64,000 bases of DNA from Glandiceps talaboti. Its lineage: Eukaryota; Hemichordata; Enteropneusta; Spengelidae. The notes beneath the pieces are model-generated. The model was not told where the DNA came from and did no database searches. It saw only the letters and a list, made by a program, of their open reading frames with translations. The position numbers were made by a program, and so were the translations under genes. Shown piece by piece: positions 47,866-61,317 of this stretch (position 1 is its first letter; every line of letters begins with the position of its first letter). The stretch is from NCBI RefSeq assembly GCF_964340395.1, contig NC_135552.1, forward strand, positions 875,001 to 939,000, in the 5' to 3' direction.

Positions 47866-50800
47866 GAGATCACCACTGCTTGTAAAAGGGAAGAAACATG
47901 GTCATTAGGCACATGCATGTATGCAGTATATAGTAGTATTTGGTACTAATTAATATAAATGTGTAGCATCCACTCAACAAATTATGCTTCTAACATGGCT
48001 TTTCTAAACAACATTGGCCCCAGACCAACAGATTAGCTTAATGGTCCCTGTGGCCTATTGAAATGTTTTGTTTGATGTACATATGTATAATGTTTATTCA
48101 AAGATATATCTGAATTATACCAACACCAATCCATTGCGCAGCCCACTCTCCAACTTGTGGTACCTGTTTTGCATGTATATGTCAGAGCATTCTGAACCAG
48201 ATTTAAACTGAATGCCTTCCGTAAGGGTAGTCTTGCAATTTCATGATTTATGCAAGAAATTTAGCTCTATATCTGTGATTTTTCAAGTCCAAATGAAAGT
48301 TAGTTGTCGTTAAAATGCCTGCCTCCTATTCTCAGCACAGGATAGCCTTGCCATGCCATCCTCTACATCACTCGGCTTCCATGATCCCCTACATACGCGG
48401 GATATGCACACCTGTTTCCACGGCAAATAATAAACGAAATTCAAACCCACATAACATTGCTATAATTACGCATCAGAAAGTTTACATACTTCATGGTAAG
48501 CATCGTAACTGTTTATACACTTTAAGGTGGAGATGCACAAAAAATCATTATTTTGACCATTTTTGAGATTATGTGCTCCTTTGCCATAGAAAATTGAACT
48601 GGGTTTGAGTTTTGCAAATGCCGAAAAATCATGAAAAAAAGAAGTAAACAAATGCATGGGTACCGAAACGCCTAAAGATGCCCTATTTTATCACTATAAA
48701 CTTACGATATTTGCATACAACTAAGAGATTGACAGAGGATTATGCAAAATATACACGGTGTCAAATTCGCGCATGCTCAGATCACACGGATCACTAGCAC
48801 TGTACCATAAGGAGTAAAGGGGGAGATATCTCCATGACAGTACGATGAAGGAAAGAAAAAGATGTGGGTATCACAGGCGTAACTTTCTTTCTCTTCTAGT
48901 AGTGACGTCGCAACGTTAATAACATAAAAAATATCCATATAACGCATATGAACAAACGAGTAAAACCTCTCAAAGAATACCGACATTTGCCCATACGATT
49001 CCGAAATTCACTGATGACCGAGTTTCGTACCGTCTCAAGATTTACTGCTCACGTCCTCATATCTGATTCTTGCACTTTGAAAACTGTTGATACTTTGGTC
49101 AGGGTCAAATGCAAGCTGACACATTTCAAGCATGTACTCCAAAATCACGTGAAGTAGTTTCAGAAGCCTAGTTTGAGAACATTCCAGCGCGGCACAGACC
49201 GTCAGTGCATACTCGATCGCTGTCAAAATAATTACGTACACACGTCAGGCTTTCGGTCGGTGGATTGATCATTACGGCCAAAATCGTTAGATAGATGACA
49301 ATTTTTTTTATCGTGGTTTACATATTGGGCCATGTTTTGACTGAATCAGGAAATCTTGGTTCAAAATAAACTTCACAAGTAGCATATGCACATAACATTC
49401 ATGGCAATATCACCAAAGCATGGCAATCTGAGCTTGCTTTGATTTGTACTTCCGGAATACTTCCATAATATCTTGCATCTTCGATTTCGAGTTGGTTTAA
49501 AATATCTTTGATTTTCCTATTAGTTTCGTTCCGTGTTCTTACAAAATGTCTGTTAAGGCTGGTTTATGTTTGACTAGACTTGTCCTATTTCCAGAAAGCA
49601 GTCAATGTTCACATGCATGTACTCCTCCGAGTTATACTGAATGGGTACGATACGAGTATCACCCGAGCTATGTATTTCAATTTTAAAAACAAACCTGTAA
49701 CAATCGAGTCTAGTTTTGTTTATCCGTTTGTCTACGATATCAGTCGATGTGTCTGATACGCAGTGATGTGCCAATACATGTACATATTGAAAGTTATTTT
49801 TAATCAAAAGACTTAGCCATTTTCAGATGCCAACATGAGCAATGCATCAGGCATTGAAACGCGAATAGACACCACAACTAACTAACTAAAAGAAAACGCT
49901 TTACATGTAATTTGTAGCAAGCTACAGTGTGGAAAGATTATTTACGCAGCGATCAAATTGAGGAGCATAAAAACATTTTGGGTTCGTTGTAACAGCCAAA
50001 TTCAGCATGACTTCTGTAACAAGGCAAAATTTCCCCTTTTGAATTTAATGGAGTGCGTGCGTACATACGTACGTACGTACAGACGTACAGACGTAAGCAG
50101 ACACTAATTTTTTGACTAAATTTATGTGGCAATGTGTAAAATCACGTCGGTTACCCCTTTCATCATGCATTCAAAGCTTCAGACAATATTTTGAACGAAA
50201 TAGTAACATGGTGATTCCGTTGTGGTTTAGAAAGTGGCCATGCTATATGCTACTACATGTAGTTATGAAATTTCCCGTGTTTGACGATCAAAACTGAGCA
50301 AAATGTAATGCAGTTATTCCGAAATTCAAAACAAAATATTTGTATCGGGAAGTGCTTCCAGGAAAAGTGAAGTTTAGACACACACTATACATTTGTAGAT
50401 AGCACCATGGATCTGTCGCTGGACAGGGTAAGATCATAATAACCTTGGACTTGACTTTGGCCACGCCTGTGATTACTAATTAATGAGATGACGTCAATAT
50501 ACTAGGCCACCAGCCGTTTTGGAGAAAACGATGACACAGACAAACAGACAGACAGACACATACACACACACAGACATTTCAGAATTTCAGCCCAAATATA
50601 TCTCTTCCTTATGGAAGAAAATAGGACATGATGCCTCTAAGCTATTTTGTATACATATGCATATTATGTATTTCACTTTGTGTACATGTTAATGATGTAT
50701 CTTGTAACAAGATAGACCAGACGTGTGCATTTGCTAACTTTACTGTAACATGATGTTTTTTTCAATGTAAGGTTTTCACAACACAGCTTGGGTCAGTCAG

Positions 50801-51720
50801 TCTCAAAGGGTTCCAATCTGACTAAAATTCGACTTACTTCTACTTCTACTTCTATACTGTGTAATCATCCTAAAGGATTATCATCATATACCTATAATCA
50901 CGTCCCTATGTATTGCTATGGAAAAGTCTTGAGCTCTCGCCAGGCAGTAATTTTCCATATCACGGACCAGCCCAGTTTCCAAAATAAGGTCACTTGCAGG
51001 AATTTTGGACTACTTTCTTTCTTTAACTAGTAGCTATGGTCATTTTTCCAAAACATCTGTTGCATAGTTAAATTTAATATCATGAAATTTATCAAATTTC
51101 AAATCTGTTAACAGTAATTGTGTGTTGCATGTTTTCCGTTTTTTCTTGCATTGGCAGCAGTGTTTGTGTTTCCTGCAACTCAAATGATTCGTATGTACGA
51201 CGTACGTGCAATGCACGGAGCTCAAGATATGAACATACTAAAATCAATCCACCAGGCCATACATGTGAAGAGCCCTCAAGATTAACAATGAACGGCAATT
51301 TATTTTCGGTATAAATATCAGTATTAGTGTCTCTAAAAATGGCCAAATTATTGATTTTTTGAGTGCTTCATGAGGTATATGATAAAACCTTTACAGCCCA
51401 GATATGAGTTTTGCAGACCTTGGTCGTACGGCTCACTGGCCTTCCTAAAGTCGGGCAATTCCGCCTTACAACCTCGGTACGCAAAACCTATATTTGTGCC
51501 GTAAAGATTATCATCACACAGGCAGAACACTGGCACCATCCTTTAGATCTCACCTGTTTTCAGGCGAGCACGATCTACGAGATCAAGGATATCAATGCTG
51601 GAGAGGGCAGGTTTGAAACCGTCTATTTCCTTTTCTTATAGATGTCACCGCATACTGACTCAGCAGAAACTAATTTCCGCATTTCTTATCTTTACATTTT
51701 ACACAAACTGCGCAATAAAT
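47866..51720. other. Large stretch without recognisable genes
   Basis: I searched the minus strand for the missing first PH-domain exon (a WQYRxFVL-like segment before an intron) and did not find it. Short tandem acgt near 50068-50095 and cagacagac at 50537-50555 are the only repeats noted. Scattered open frames under 80 codons look random. Confidence 0.5.
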
Positions 51721-51723
51721 TTT

Positions 51724-51870
51724 GGATTTGGGTATATATACTTTCTGAAGGGGTGACTACTTGGTGTGTCTTGATTTGGGTATATATACTTTCTGAAGGG
51801 GTGACTACTTGGTGTGTCTTGATTTGGGTATATATACTTTCTGAAGGGGTGACTACTTGGTGTGTCTTGG
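51724..51870 (+). repeat. 48-bp minisatellite, three copies
   Basis: Three nearly identical copies containing gggtatatatactttctgaa and ggggtgactacttggtgtgt. The last copy ends cttggga instead of cttgatt. The 16-codon period leaves open frames on both strands. Confidence 0.92.
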
Positions 51871-52570
51871 GATGAGAACAATAAAATGATGAGAAATATA
51901 GAAATATCCAATCATCTTATAAAAAATAAATGTATGTGTGCTTTCTTGAACCACTATTCATAATGTACTAACAGAATTATCATTCTCTCCTTGCTACTCA
52001 TATTGAATGAATCCTTTGGTTTCTGTCAATAAAATGGTGCTGTCCGAAATACTTCCCATGCTAGGCCTTTCTTTGTTACATGGCGGCATATTTATACTTT
52101 ATTTGCTAGCAAATAATGTGTGCTCTGTGTACATGTAATATCAGTATGTATCCATTTCAAATTTTGTATCGTGGTAAAACTTGCCAGATATACACCACAG
52201 AACAACTGGAGAGCTGTAGTCCATGCATGATGACCTAAAATCACAATTACCTACAAATGTAAGCCATGAACTGACGTAATGGTTATTTGGAACACATTCA
52301 CCCAGCACCCTTCCCTCAAAATACATGTACCAAGTGAGTTGGAAGTAATCTTGTAAGTAGTGAGTTGTCAAATTTGCCCTGTTTGAAATTTTGCTTCACT
52401 TCTCACTGGTTTGTGAAAAAAGTGACACAAACAAAATGTAGTAGATCGCGATGTAGAAAGACAAGAGAAATATCTGATGTCTTTGTTTTCCATGTACATC
52501 ATTAGGTTGTTATCTTTCATATTACTCTAGTTCCTGACAACTTTATTCCAATTTAACACTATGTTATCTT
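51871..52570. other. Intron or intergenic sequence, nothing recognised
   Basis: AT-rich DNA. A minus-strand open frame at 52141-52371 has no family I can name. It may belong to the same decayed element as the helix-turn-helix fragment to its right. Confidence 0.4.
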
Positions 52571-52850
52571 CATACATTATGTCGTGAACAGTTGACTTCG
52601 GCACCACAACAATTCTGCAATTTTTTGTACACTGCACGTATTTTCACCAACATACAACTTCTATAACAACTCAATAATCTTCTTCCGTGTATCCAAATCT
52701 GTTGATTTTGACATCGTTTTGCTGTTCACAACTTGATACACAGTACTGAACTTTCCCATTGTATGGCTGATGATTGTCTTACTATTTTCATGTACTACCT
52801 CTGCTATCTCTGATTTGTGTCTGAGTATGGAGGTACATGTACGTGTGAGA
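52571..52850 (-). pseudogene. Possible transposase helix-turn-helix fragment
   Basis: The minus strand reads MSKSTDLDTRKKIIELL and then a stop. After that comes VQKIAELL, and in a shifted frame VPKSTVHDIM. The pattern resembles the N-terminal DNA-binding helices of Tc1/mariner- or pogo-like transposases (TRKKIIxL..IAxxLxxPxSTVxxII). An upstream part (KSEIAEVV..FSTVYQVV) could be a second such helix set. Nothing like a catalytic DDE/D domain was seen. Assignment by pattern only. Confidence 0.4.
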
Positions 52851-53527
52851 CCTGCGTGGTCTGAGTAAACCGTAAACATTACGACATTGCATTGTTGGTA
52901 CACCACTCATACTAACAATATTTACGATTTGTTGCCATCTTCAATGTTTTTACTTTTTATACATCGACGGTATTGAATGAAGACAAACACTAGCAAGCTT
53001 TTGTGTGAAAGTAAACTTGTGTACATATTATTAATACAAATATGTTTACTCCAATTTCTACGCGTGTACATGTACATGAAATGTTTTCTGGACTCTATAT
53101 ATCGTTTTATCATGTCACCCGTGGTGCTACACCACTGTTCTTATAAGGAAGGCTTACATGCAAGTCAGTAAGCATGTCTCAGCGGTGACATCAGTTACAA
53201 AATTAACATGTCTCGGTAATTGTCTCAATATTACTGACTAATTAGTTGACAACATCAGACCGTTGTCATCCGGAGAATTTCCTGCGGTGCCTGTAATTCA
53301 ATCCTCCAATACTAATGTAAGGTCGCTCTTGATTGGCTACAGGCACAGGCGAGCTAGAACTGAGTGGGCATGGGCTTGGGTTCCGATGTAAAGGCCGCCA
53401 TGAAGATGAAAACTTAAAGATATATGACGAATGTCAATTCAAGTAAAAATACCAAGGTAAAATAACAATGAACGATTAACCGACAACTACATCAGATTTA
53501 AATCAGATTGACATGCTTTGTACACTT

Positions 53528-53790
53528 AGAGTAAAGATAAATTCCAGGGCTTTCCAGGGGTATTCCATCAGTTTTACAAGGGTATTCGTATTGATTTGGG
53601 TCATTTTCCTGGGGTGTCAAACATCAAAATTTATTCTATTGAGTGACATCAAATTCTCTGACATGGACGAGAAGTAATTAACAACAGCTCTCACAATATG
53701 TTACAAAACATTTTAAAGAAAGTCAACACTCTACATGTTGTAGGTTTCAAAAAACATCATAGCCATTAGAACATTTTCAATCAACCAAAT
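53528..53790. repeat. Partial copy of the ttccaggg-type DNA element
   Basis: Matches 37848-38065: attccagggctttccagggg, then gggtcattttcctggggtgt, then aattaacaacagctctcaca and acaaaacattttaaagaaag. The rest of the element is absent or too diverged to see. Confidence 0.75.
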
Positions 53791-54382
53791 GGAAAAGTCA
53801 CAAACTTTAAACATTGAAAATATCAATTTGTTTGTCTATATATTTCTCTTTAATAATCTCTGCTTCATTGTCTTATTATTTTAGTACTATGAGTCAATAC
53901 TATGCTACTAGACTTTACCCTCCATCAAAATCTTGACTATCATGTTCACTCACTAAGTGCATTTTTAGGTGCTAAAATATGAATTTACACTGAAGGTCCC
54001 AATAAGCTTGGCAGGTGTGGCACTAGAATGATAAGTACCTTGAATTTTACTAATCTTAGACGGTCTATGATAGCCAATGAAGGAGGAAGAGAAATAAATG
54101 GGGAAGAGTCCTGAACAGCATAGCACTCGTAGCTGATCTACCTGTGTGTCTCATATATCCATTGAACCAATTGTCTAGCAAGGCTAACCATTTCTTTTGA
54201 ATACCCTCCTACATGTAATTCAACTGAGACTTGAGACGGATTAATAGAACAAAGGTTAGAAGAAGAATCCTCAGGCTGGATATCATCATCCATGTACTCC
54301 TCGTCAACTGGAGCATGGACATTGAAAATATCATCTTATCATGATTCATTACCCATAGTAACTTTTCCTACTACATAAAGTA
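53791..54382. other. Sequence without recognised features
   Basis: AT-rich; no coding segment or repeat noted. Confidence 0.4.
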
Positions 54383-54487
54383 CAATGGGAGTGGGATCTA
54401 TAACCCTAGGACTATGATGTACAATGTCAGTGGGATCTATAACCCTAGGAGTGTGATGTACAATGAGATCTATAAACCTAGGAGTAT
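54383..54487 (+). repeat. Detached island of the 39-bp satellite
   Basis: About three units located 770 bases before the main array. They carry the same unusual variants as the array's left edge, in the same order: ggactatgatgtacaatgtc, then gagtgtgatgtacaatgaga, a shortened unit. The same series lies at about 55322-55400. Confidence 0.88.
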
Positions 54488-55253
54488 GTCACAAGATGGT
54501 CGAGTGACACATACAACTAAAGGATAGAATGGAGTATTGTATAAATGAAGCGACAGAGAACAACATATCAATTGAGAATACTGTATTTGCCCATGAAATA
54601 ATATTACATAAACTGAATAGGAACGTGCTATACATATCCCCTGATACACTTGTCAGGTTGTACAAAATAACAAACAAGGCTTATAAATGCATAGTTATGG
54701 TGATGACAGGTACTAACTAATTATTTAGCAAATTCTAGTCCACGAGGCAGCAAACCGTTGTACACGCGAAATGTGAAGCTCAAATGGCTGTCAGCCAGTC
54801 CGTATTGTCTTGTATTCAATTATCCGCATGTCAGGGACTCACCAGTTTTACACGGTACTAAGTACAGTCAATGTCCGTAGTCCATTAGCAAATTAACGTA
54901 GTGTCCCTTTGGTGTAGGTTAAGTTCTTGTTGTGGAATAACACACGCCCATGCGACAGCAACCAGTAGCCAGCAAGTCGGCAGCTCCAAGATAGCAGTAT
55001 CCACCTTCAGGCCTTGATGTTCAAAGTTAGGAGAAGCATGTGATCACTGGCTTCGAGAGTATTTATAGGGGTCTCCTTAACGTTGATTGGGTACACATAA
55101 AGTTCAACAGATGTTTAGCTGTAGACATGTAAATTAGCACACTGTCATCACGAAAAGGTCCCTGACCTATACCTGTCATCACCATTCATCAAAAGGTCAC
55201 TAGTTCAGTAAACTAAAGAATCTATATTCAAAATCACCACCTTGTGACATTGT
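54488..55253. other. Sequence between the satellite island and the main array
   Basis: A short open frame at 54529-54720 has no recognisable domain. No repeats or splice-supported exons noticed. Confidence 0.4.
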
Positions 55254-58200
55254 ATGAGGTACAATAGGAGTGGGATCTATAAACCAAGCAGAATGAGGTA
55301 CAATGGGAGTGGGATCTATAAACCTAGGACTATGATGTACAATGTCAGTGGGATCTATAACCCTAGGAGTGTGATGTACAATGAGATCTATAAACCTAGG
55401 AGTATGAGGTACAATGTGAGTGGGATCTATAAACCTAGGAGTATGAGGTACAATGCGAGTGGGATCTATAAACCTAGGAATATGATGTACAATGGCAGTG
55501 GGATCTATAACCCTAGGAGTATGAGGTACAATGGGAGTGGGATCTATAAACCTAGGAATATGATGTACAATGGCAGTGGGATCTATAACCCTAGGAGTAT
55601 GAGGTACAATGGGAGTGGGATCTATAAACCTAGGAATATGATGTACAATGGCAGTGGGATCTATAACCCTAGGAGTATGAGGTACAATGGGAGTGGGATC
55701 TATAAACATACGAGTATGAGGTACAATGGGAGTGGGATCAATAAACCTAGGAGTATGAGGTACAATGGGAGTGGGATCTATAACTCTAGGAGTATGAGGT
55801 ACAATTGTAGTGGGATCTATAAACCTAGGAGTATGAGGTACAATGGTAGTGGGATCTATAAACCTCGGAGTATGAGGTACAATGGGAGTGGGATCTATAA
55901 CTCTAGGAGTATGAGGTACAATTGTAGTGGGATCTATAAACCTAGGAGTATGAGGTACAATGGGAGTGGGATCTATAACTCTAGGAGTATGAGGTACAAT
56001 TGTAGTGGGATCTATAAACCTAGGAGTATGAGGTACAATGGGAGTGGGATCTATAACTCTAGGAGTATGAGGTACAATGGGAGTGGGATCTATAAACCTA
56101 GGAGTATGATGTACAATGGGAGTGGGATCTATAAACCTAGGAGTATGGGGTATAATGGGAGTGGGATCTATAACCCAATGGAGTATGAAGTACAATGGGA
56201 GTGGGATCTATAAACCTAGTAGTATGAGGTACAATGGGAGTGGGATCTATAACCCTAGGAGTATGATGTACAATGGGAGTGGGATCTATAACCCTAGGAG
56301 TATGATGTACAATGGGAGTGGGATCTATAAACCTAGGAGTATGATGTACAATGGGAGTGGGATCTATAAACCTAGGAGTATGAGGTACAATGGGAGTGGG
56401 ATCTATAAACATAGAAGTATGGGGTATAATGGGAGTGGCATCTATAACCCTAGCAGTATGAGGTATAATAGGAGTGGGATCTATAACCCTAGGAGTATCA
56501 GGTACAATGGGAGTGGGATCTATAACCCTAGGGGCATGGGGTACAATGGGAGTGGGATCTTTAACCCTAGGAGTATTGGGTACAATGGGAGTGGGATCTA
56601 TAACCCTAGGAGTAAGAGGTATAATGGGAGTGGGATCTATAACCCAATGGAGTATGAAGTACAATGGGAGTGGGATCTATAAACCTAGGAGTATGAGGTA
56701 CAATGGGAGTGGGATCTATAAACCTAGGAGTATGAGGTACAATGGGAGTGGGATCTATAACTCTAGGAGTATGAGGTACAATGGGAGTGGGATCTATAAA
56801 CATAGAAGTATGGGGTATAATGGGAGTGGCATCTATAACCCTAGCAGTATGAGGTATAATGGGAGTGGGATCTATAACCCTAGGAGTATCAGGTACAATG
56901 GGAGTGGGATCTATAACCCTAGGGGCATGGGGTACAATGGGAGTGGGATCTTTAACCCTAGGAGTATTGGGTACAATGGGCGTGGGATCTATAACCCTAG
57001 GAGTAAGAGGTACAATGGGAGTGGGATCTATGACCCTAGGAGTATGAGGTACAATGGGAGTGGGATCTATAACCCTAGCAGTATGAGGTATAATGGGAGT
57101 GGGATCTATAACCCTAGGAGTATCAGGTACAATGGGAGTGGGATCTATAACCCTAGGAGTATCAGGTACAATGGGAGTGGGATCTATAACCCTAGGGGCA
57201 TGGGGTACAATGGGAGTGGGATCTTTAACCCTAGGAGTATTGGGTACAATGGGAGTGGGATCTATGACCCTAGGAGTATGAGGTACAATGGGAGTGGGAT
57301 CTATAACCCTTGGAGTATGAGGTACAATGGGAGTGGGATCTATGACCCTAGGAGTATGAGGTACAATGGGAGTGGGATCTATGACCCTAGGAGTATGAGG
57401 TACAATGGGAGTGGGATCTAGTATAAACCTAGGAGTATGAGGTACAATGGGAGTGGGATCTATGACCCTTGGAGTATGAGGTACAATGGGAGTGGGATCT
57501 ATAACCCTAGCAGTATGAGGTACACTGTGAGTGGGATCTATAAACCTAGGAGTAAGAGGTACAATGGGAGTGGGATCTATGACCCTAGGAGTATGAGGTA
57601 CAATGGGAGTGGGATCTATAAACCTCGGAGTATGAGGTACAATGGGAGTGGGATATATAAACCTAGCAGTATGAGGTATAATTGGAGTGGGATCTATAAC
57701 CTAGAAGTATGAGGTACAATGGGAGTGGGATCTATAAACCTAGGAGTATGAGGTACAATGGGAGTGGGATCTATAAACCTAGGAGTATGAGGTACAATGG
57801 CCGTGGGATCTATAACCTAGAAGTATGAGGTACAATGGCCGTGGGATCTATAACCTAGAAGTATGGGGTATAATTGGAGTGGGATCTATAAAACAAGGAG
57901 TATGAGGTACAATGGGAGTGGGACCTATAACACGAGGAGTATGAAGTACAAATGAGAGTGGGATCTATAACCCTAGGAGTATGAGGAACAATGGGAGTGG
58001 GATCAATAAACCTAGGAGTATAAGGTACAATGGGAGTGGGATCTATAACCCTAGCAGTATGAGGTATAATTGGAGTGGGATCTATAAACCTAGGAGTATG
58101 AGGTACAATTGTAGTGGGATCTATAAACCTAGGAATATGAGGTACAATGGGAGTGGGATCTATAACCCTAGGAGTATGAGGTACAATGGGAGTGAGATCT

Positions 58201-61200
58201 ATAACCCTAGCAGTATGAGGTACAATGGGAGTGGGATCTATTATAAACCTAGGAGTATGAGGTACAATGGGGTGGGATCTATAAACCTACATTGTAGGAG
58301 TATGAGGTACAATGGGAATGGGGTCTATAACCCTAGCAGTATGAGGTACAATGGGAGTGGGATCTATAACCCTAGCAGTATGAGGTACAATGGGAGTGGG
58401 ATCCAGAAACCTAGGAGTATGAGGTACAATGGGAGTGGGATTTATAACCCTATGGAGTATGAGGTACAATGGGAATGGGATTTATAACCCTATGGAGTAT
58501 GAAGTACAAATGAGAGTGGGATCTATAACCCTAGGAGTATGAGGAACAATGGGAGTGGGATCAATAAACCTAGGAGTATAAGGTACAATGGGAGTGGGAT
58601 TTATAACCCTATGGAGTATGAGGTACAATGGGAATGGGATTTATAACCCTATGGAGTATGAGGTACAATGGGAATGAGATCTATAAACCTAGGAGTATGA
58701 GGTACAGTGGGAGTGGGATTTATAACCCTATGGAGTATGAGGTACAATGGGAATGGGATGTATAACCCTAGCAGTATGAGGTATAATTGGAGTGGGATCT
58801 ATAACCCTAGGAGTATGAGGTACAATGGAAGTTGGATCTATAACCCTAGCAGTATGAGGTATAATTGGAGTGGGATCTATAACCCTAGGAGTATGAGGTA
58901 TAATTGGAGTGGGATCTATAACCCTAGGAGTATTAGGTACAATGGGAGTGGGATCTATAAACCTAGGAGTATGGGGTATAATGGGAGTGGGATCTATAAA
59001 CCTAGGAGTATGAGGTACAATGGGAGTGGGATCTATAACCCTAGGAGTATGAGGTACAATGGGAGTGGGATCTATAACCCTAGGAGTATGAGGTACAATG
59101 GGAGTGGGATCTATAAACCTAGGAGTATGGGGTATAATGGGAGTGGGATCTATAACCCAATGGAGTATGAAGTACAATGGGAGTGGGATCTATAACCCTA
59201 GCAGTATGATGTACAATGGCAGTGGGATCTATAAACCTAGGAGTATGGGGTACAATGGGAGTGGGATCTATAACCCTAGGAGTATGAGGTACAATGGGAG
59301 TGGGGTCTATAAACCTAGGAGTAGAGGTACAATGGGAGTGGGATCTATAACCCTAGCAGTATGAGGTACAATAGGAGTGGGATCTATAACCCTAGGAGTA
59401 TCAGGTATAATGGGAGTGGGATCTATAAACCTAGGAGTAGAGGTACAATGGGAGTGGGATCTATAACCCTAGGAGAATGAGGTATAATGGGAGTGGGATC
59501 TATAACCCTAGGAGTATGAGGTATAATGGGAGTGGGATCTATAACCCTTGCAGTATGAGGTATAATGGGAGTGGGATCTATAAACCTACATTGTAGGAGT
59601 ATGAGGTATAATGGGAGTGGGATCTATAACCCTAGGAGTATGAGGTATAATGGGAGTGGGATCTATAACCCTTGCAGTATGAGGTATAATGGGAGTGGGA
59701 TCTATAACCCTAGGAGTATGAGGTATAGAGGGAGTGGGATCTATAACCCTAGGAGTATGAGGTATAATGGGAGTGGGATCTATAACCCTAGGAGTATGAG
59801 GTATAGAGGGAGTGGGATCTATAACCCTAGGAGTATGAGGTATAATGGGAGTGGGATCTATAACCCAAGGAGTATGAGGTACAAATGGGAGTGACATCTA
59901 TAACCCTAGGAGTATGAGGTATAATGGGAGTGGGATGTATAACCCTAGGAGAATGAGGTATAATGGGAGTGGGATCTATAACCCTAGGAGTATGAGGTAC
60001 AATGGGAGAGGGATCTATAAACCTAGGAGTATGAGGTACAATTGTAGTGGGATCTATAACCCTAGGAGTATGAGGTACAATGGGAGTGGGATCTATAACC
60101 GCAGTATGAGGTACAATGGGAGTGGGATCTATAACCCTAGTATGAGGTACAATGGGAGTGGGATCTATAACCCTAGTATGAGGTACAATGGGAGTGGGAT
60201 CTATAAACCTAGGAGTATGAGGTACAATGGGAGTGGGATCTATAACCCTAGGAGTATGAGGTACAATTGTAGTGGTATCTATAACCCTAGAAGTATGAGG
60301 TACAATAGGAGTGGGATCTATAACCCTAGGAGTATCAGGTATAATGGGAGTGGGATCTATAAACCTAGGAGTAGAGGTACAATGGGAGTGGGATCTATAA
60401 CCCTAGGAGAATGAGGTATAATGGGAGTGGGATCTATAACCCTAGGAGTATGAGGTATAATAGGAGTGGGATCTATAACCCTTGCAGTATGAGGTATAAT
60501 GGGAGTGGGATCTATAAACCTACATTGTAGGAGTATGAGGTATAATGGGAGTGGGATCTATAACCCTAGGAGTATGAGGTATAATGGGAGTGGGATCTAT
60601 AACCCTTGCAGTATGAGGTATAATGGGAGTGGGATCTATAACCCTAGGAGTATGAGGTATAGAGGGAGTGGGATCTATAACCCTAGGAGTATGAGGTATA
60701 ATGGGAGTGGGATCTATAACCCTAGGAGTATGAGGTATAGAGGGAGTGGGATCTATAACCCTAGGAGTATGAGGTATAATGGGAGTGGGATCTATAACCC
60801 AAGGAGTATGAGGTACAAATGGGAGTGACATCTATAACCCTAGGAGTATGAGGTATAATGGGAGTGGGATGTATAACCCTAGGAGAATGAGGTATAATGG
60901 GAGTGGGATCTATAACCCTAGGAGTATGAGGTACAATGGGAGAGGGATCTATAAACCTAGGAGTATGAGGTACAATTGTAGTGGGATCTATAACCCTAGG
61001 AGTATGAGGTACAATGGGAGTGGGATCTATAACCGCAGTATGAGGTACAATGGGAGTGGGATCTATAACCCTAGTATGAGGTACAATGGGAGTGGGATCT
61101 ATAACCCTAGTATGAGGTACAATGGGAGTGGGATCTATAAACCTAGGAGTATGAGGTACAATGGGAGTGGGATCTATAACCCTAGGAGTATGAGGTACAA

Positions 61201-61268
61201 TTGTAGTGGTATCTATAACCCTAGAAGTATGAGGTACAATAGGAGTGGGATCTATAACCCTAGGAGTA
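55254..61268 (+). repeat. 39-bp satellite, about 150 copies with higher-order structure
   Basis: The unit contains gtatgaggtacaatgggagt, gggatctataa and ccctagga (or acctagga). Because 39 is a multiple of three and the unit lacks stops in some frames, long open frames run on both strands: 13-residue repeats like RYNGSGIYNPRSM on plus and HTPRVIDPTPIVP on minus. They break wherever a unit has an indel, share no start or splice context, and vary without codon bias, so they are not called as genes. Larger duplications of 390 bp and 934 bp are embedded. Confidence 0.93.
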
Positions 61269-61317
61269 TAAACAATTTGTTTTCCAGCTATATCGCTAGA
61301 TTCAGGCCTAGAATTAA

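Noticed and set aside
47646-47918. MYVCMYVC and THIHTYIH repeat proteins
   Set aside because: Pure ATGT microsatellite translation.
25812-51870. Several minisatellites (27, 39, 45, 48 bp) all with periods divisible by three, as if coding
   Set aside because: These stood out because open frames were highlighted; the 26-bp and 49-bp repeats do not fit, and no gene evidence exists for any of them.
55254-61268. Interstitial telomere repeats (taaccc words)
   Set aside because: The taaccctagga word occurs once per 39-bp unit and is not tandem at six bases.
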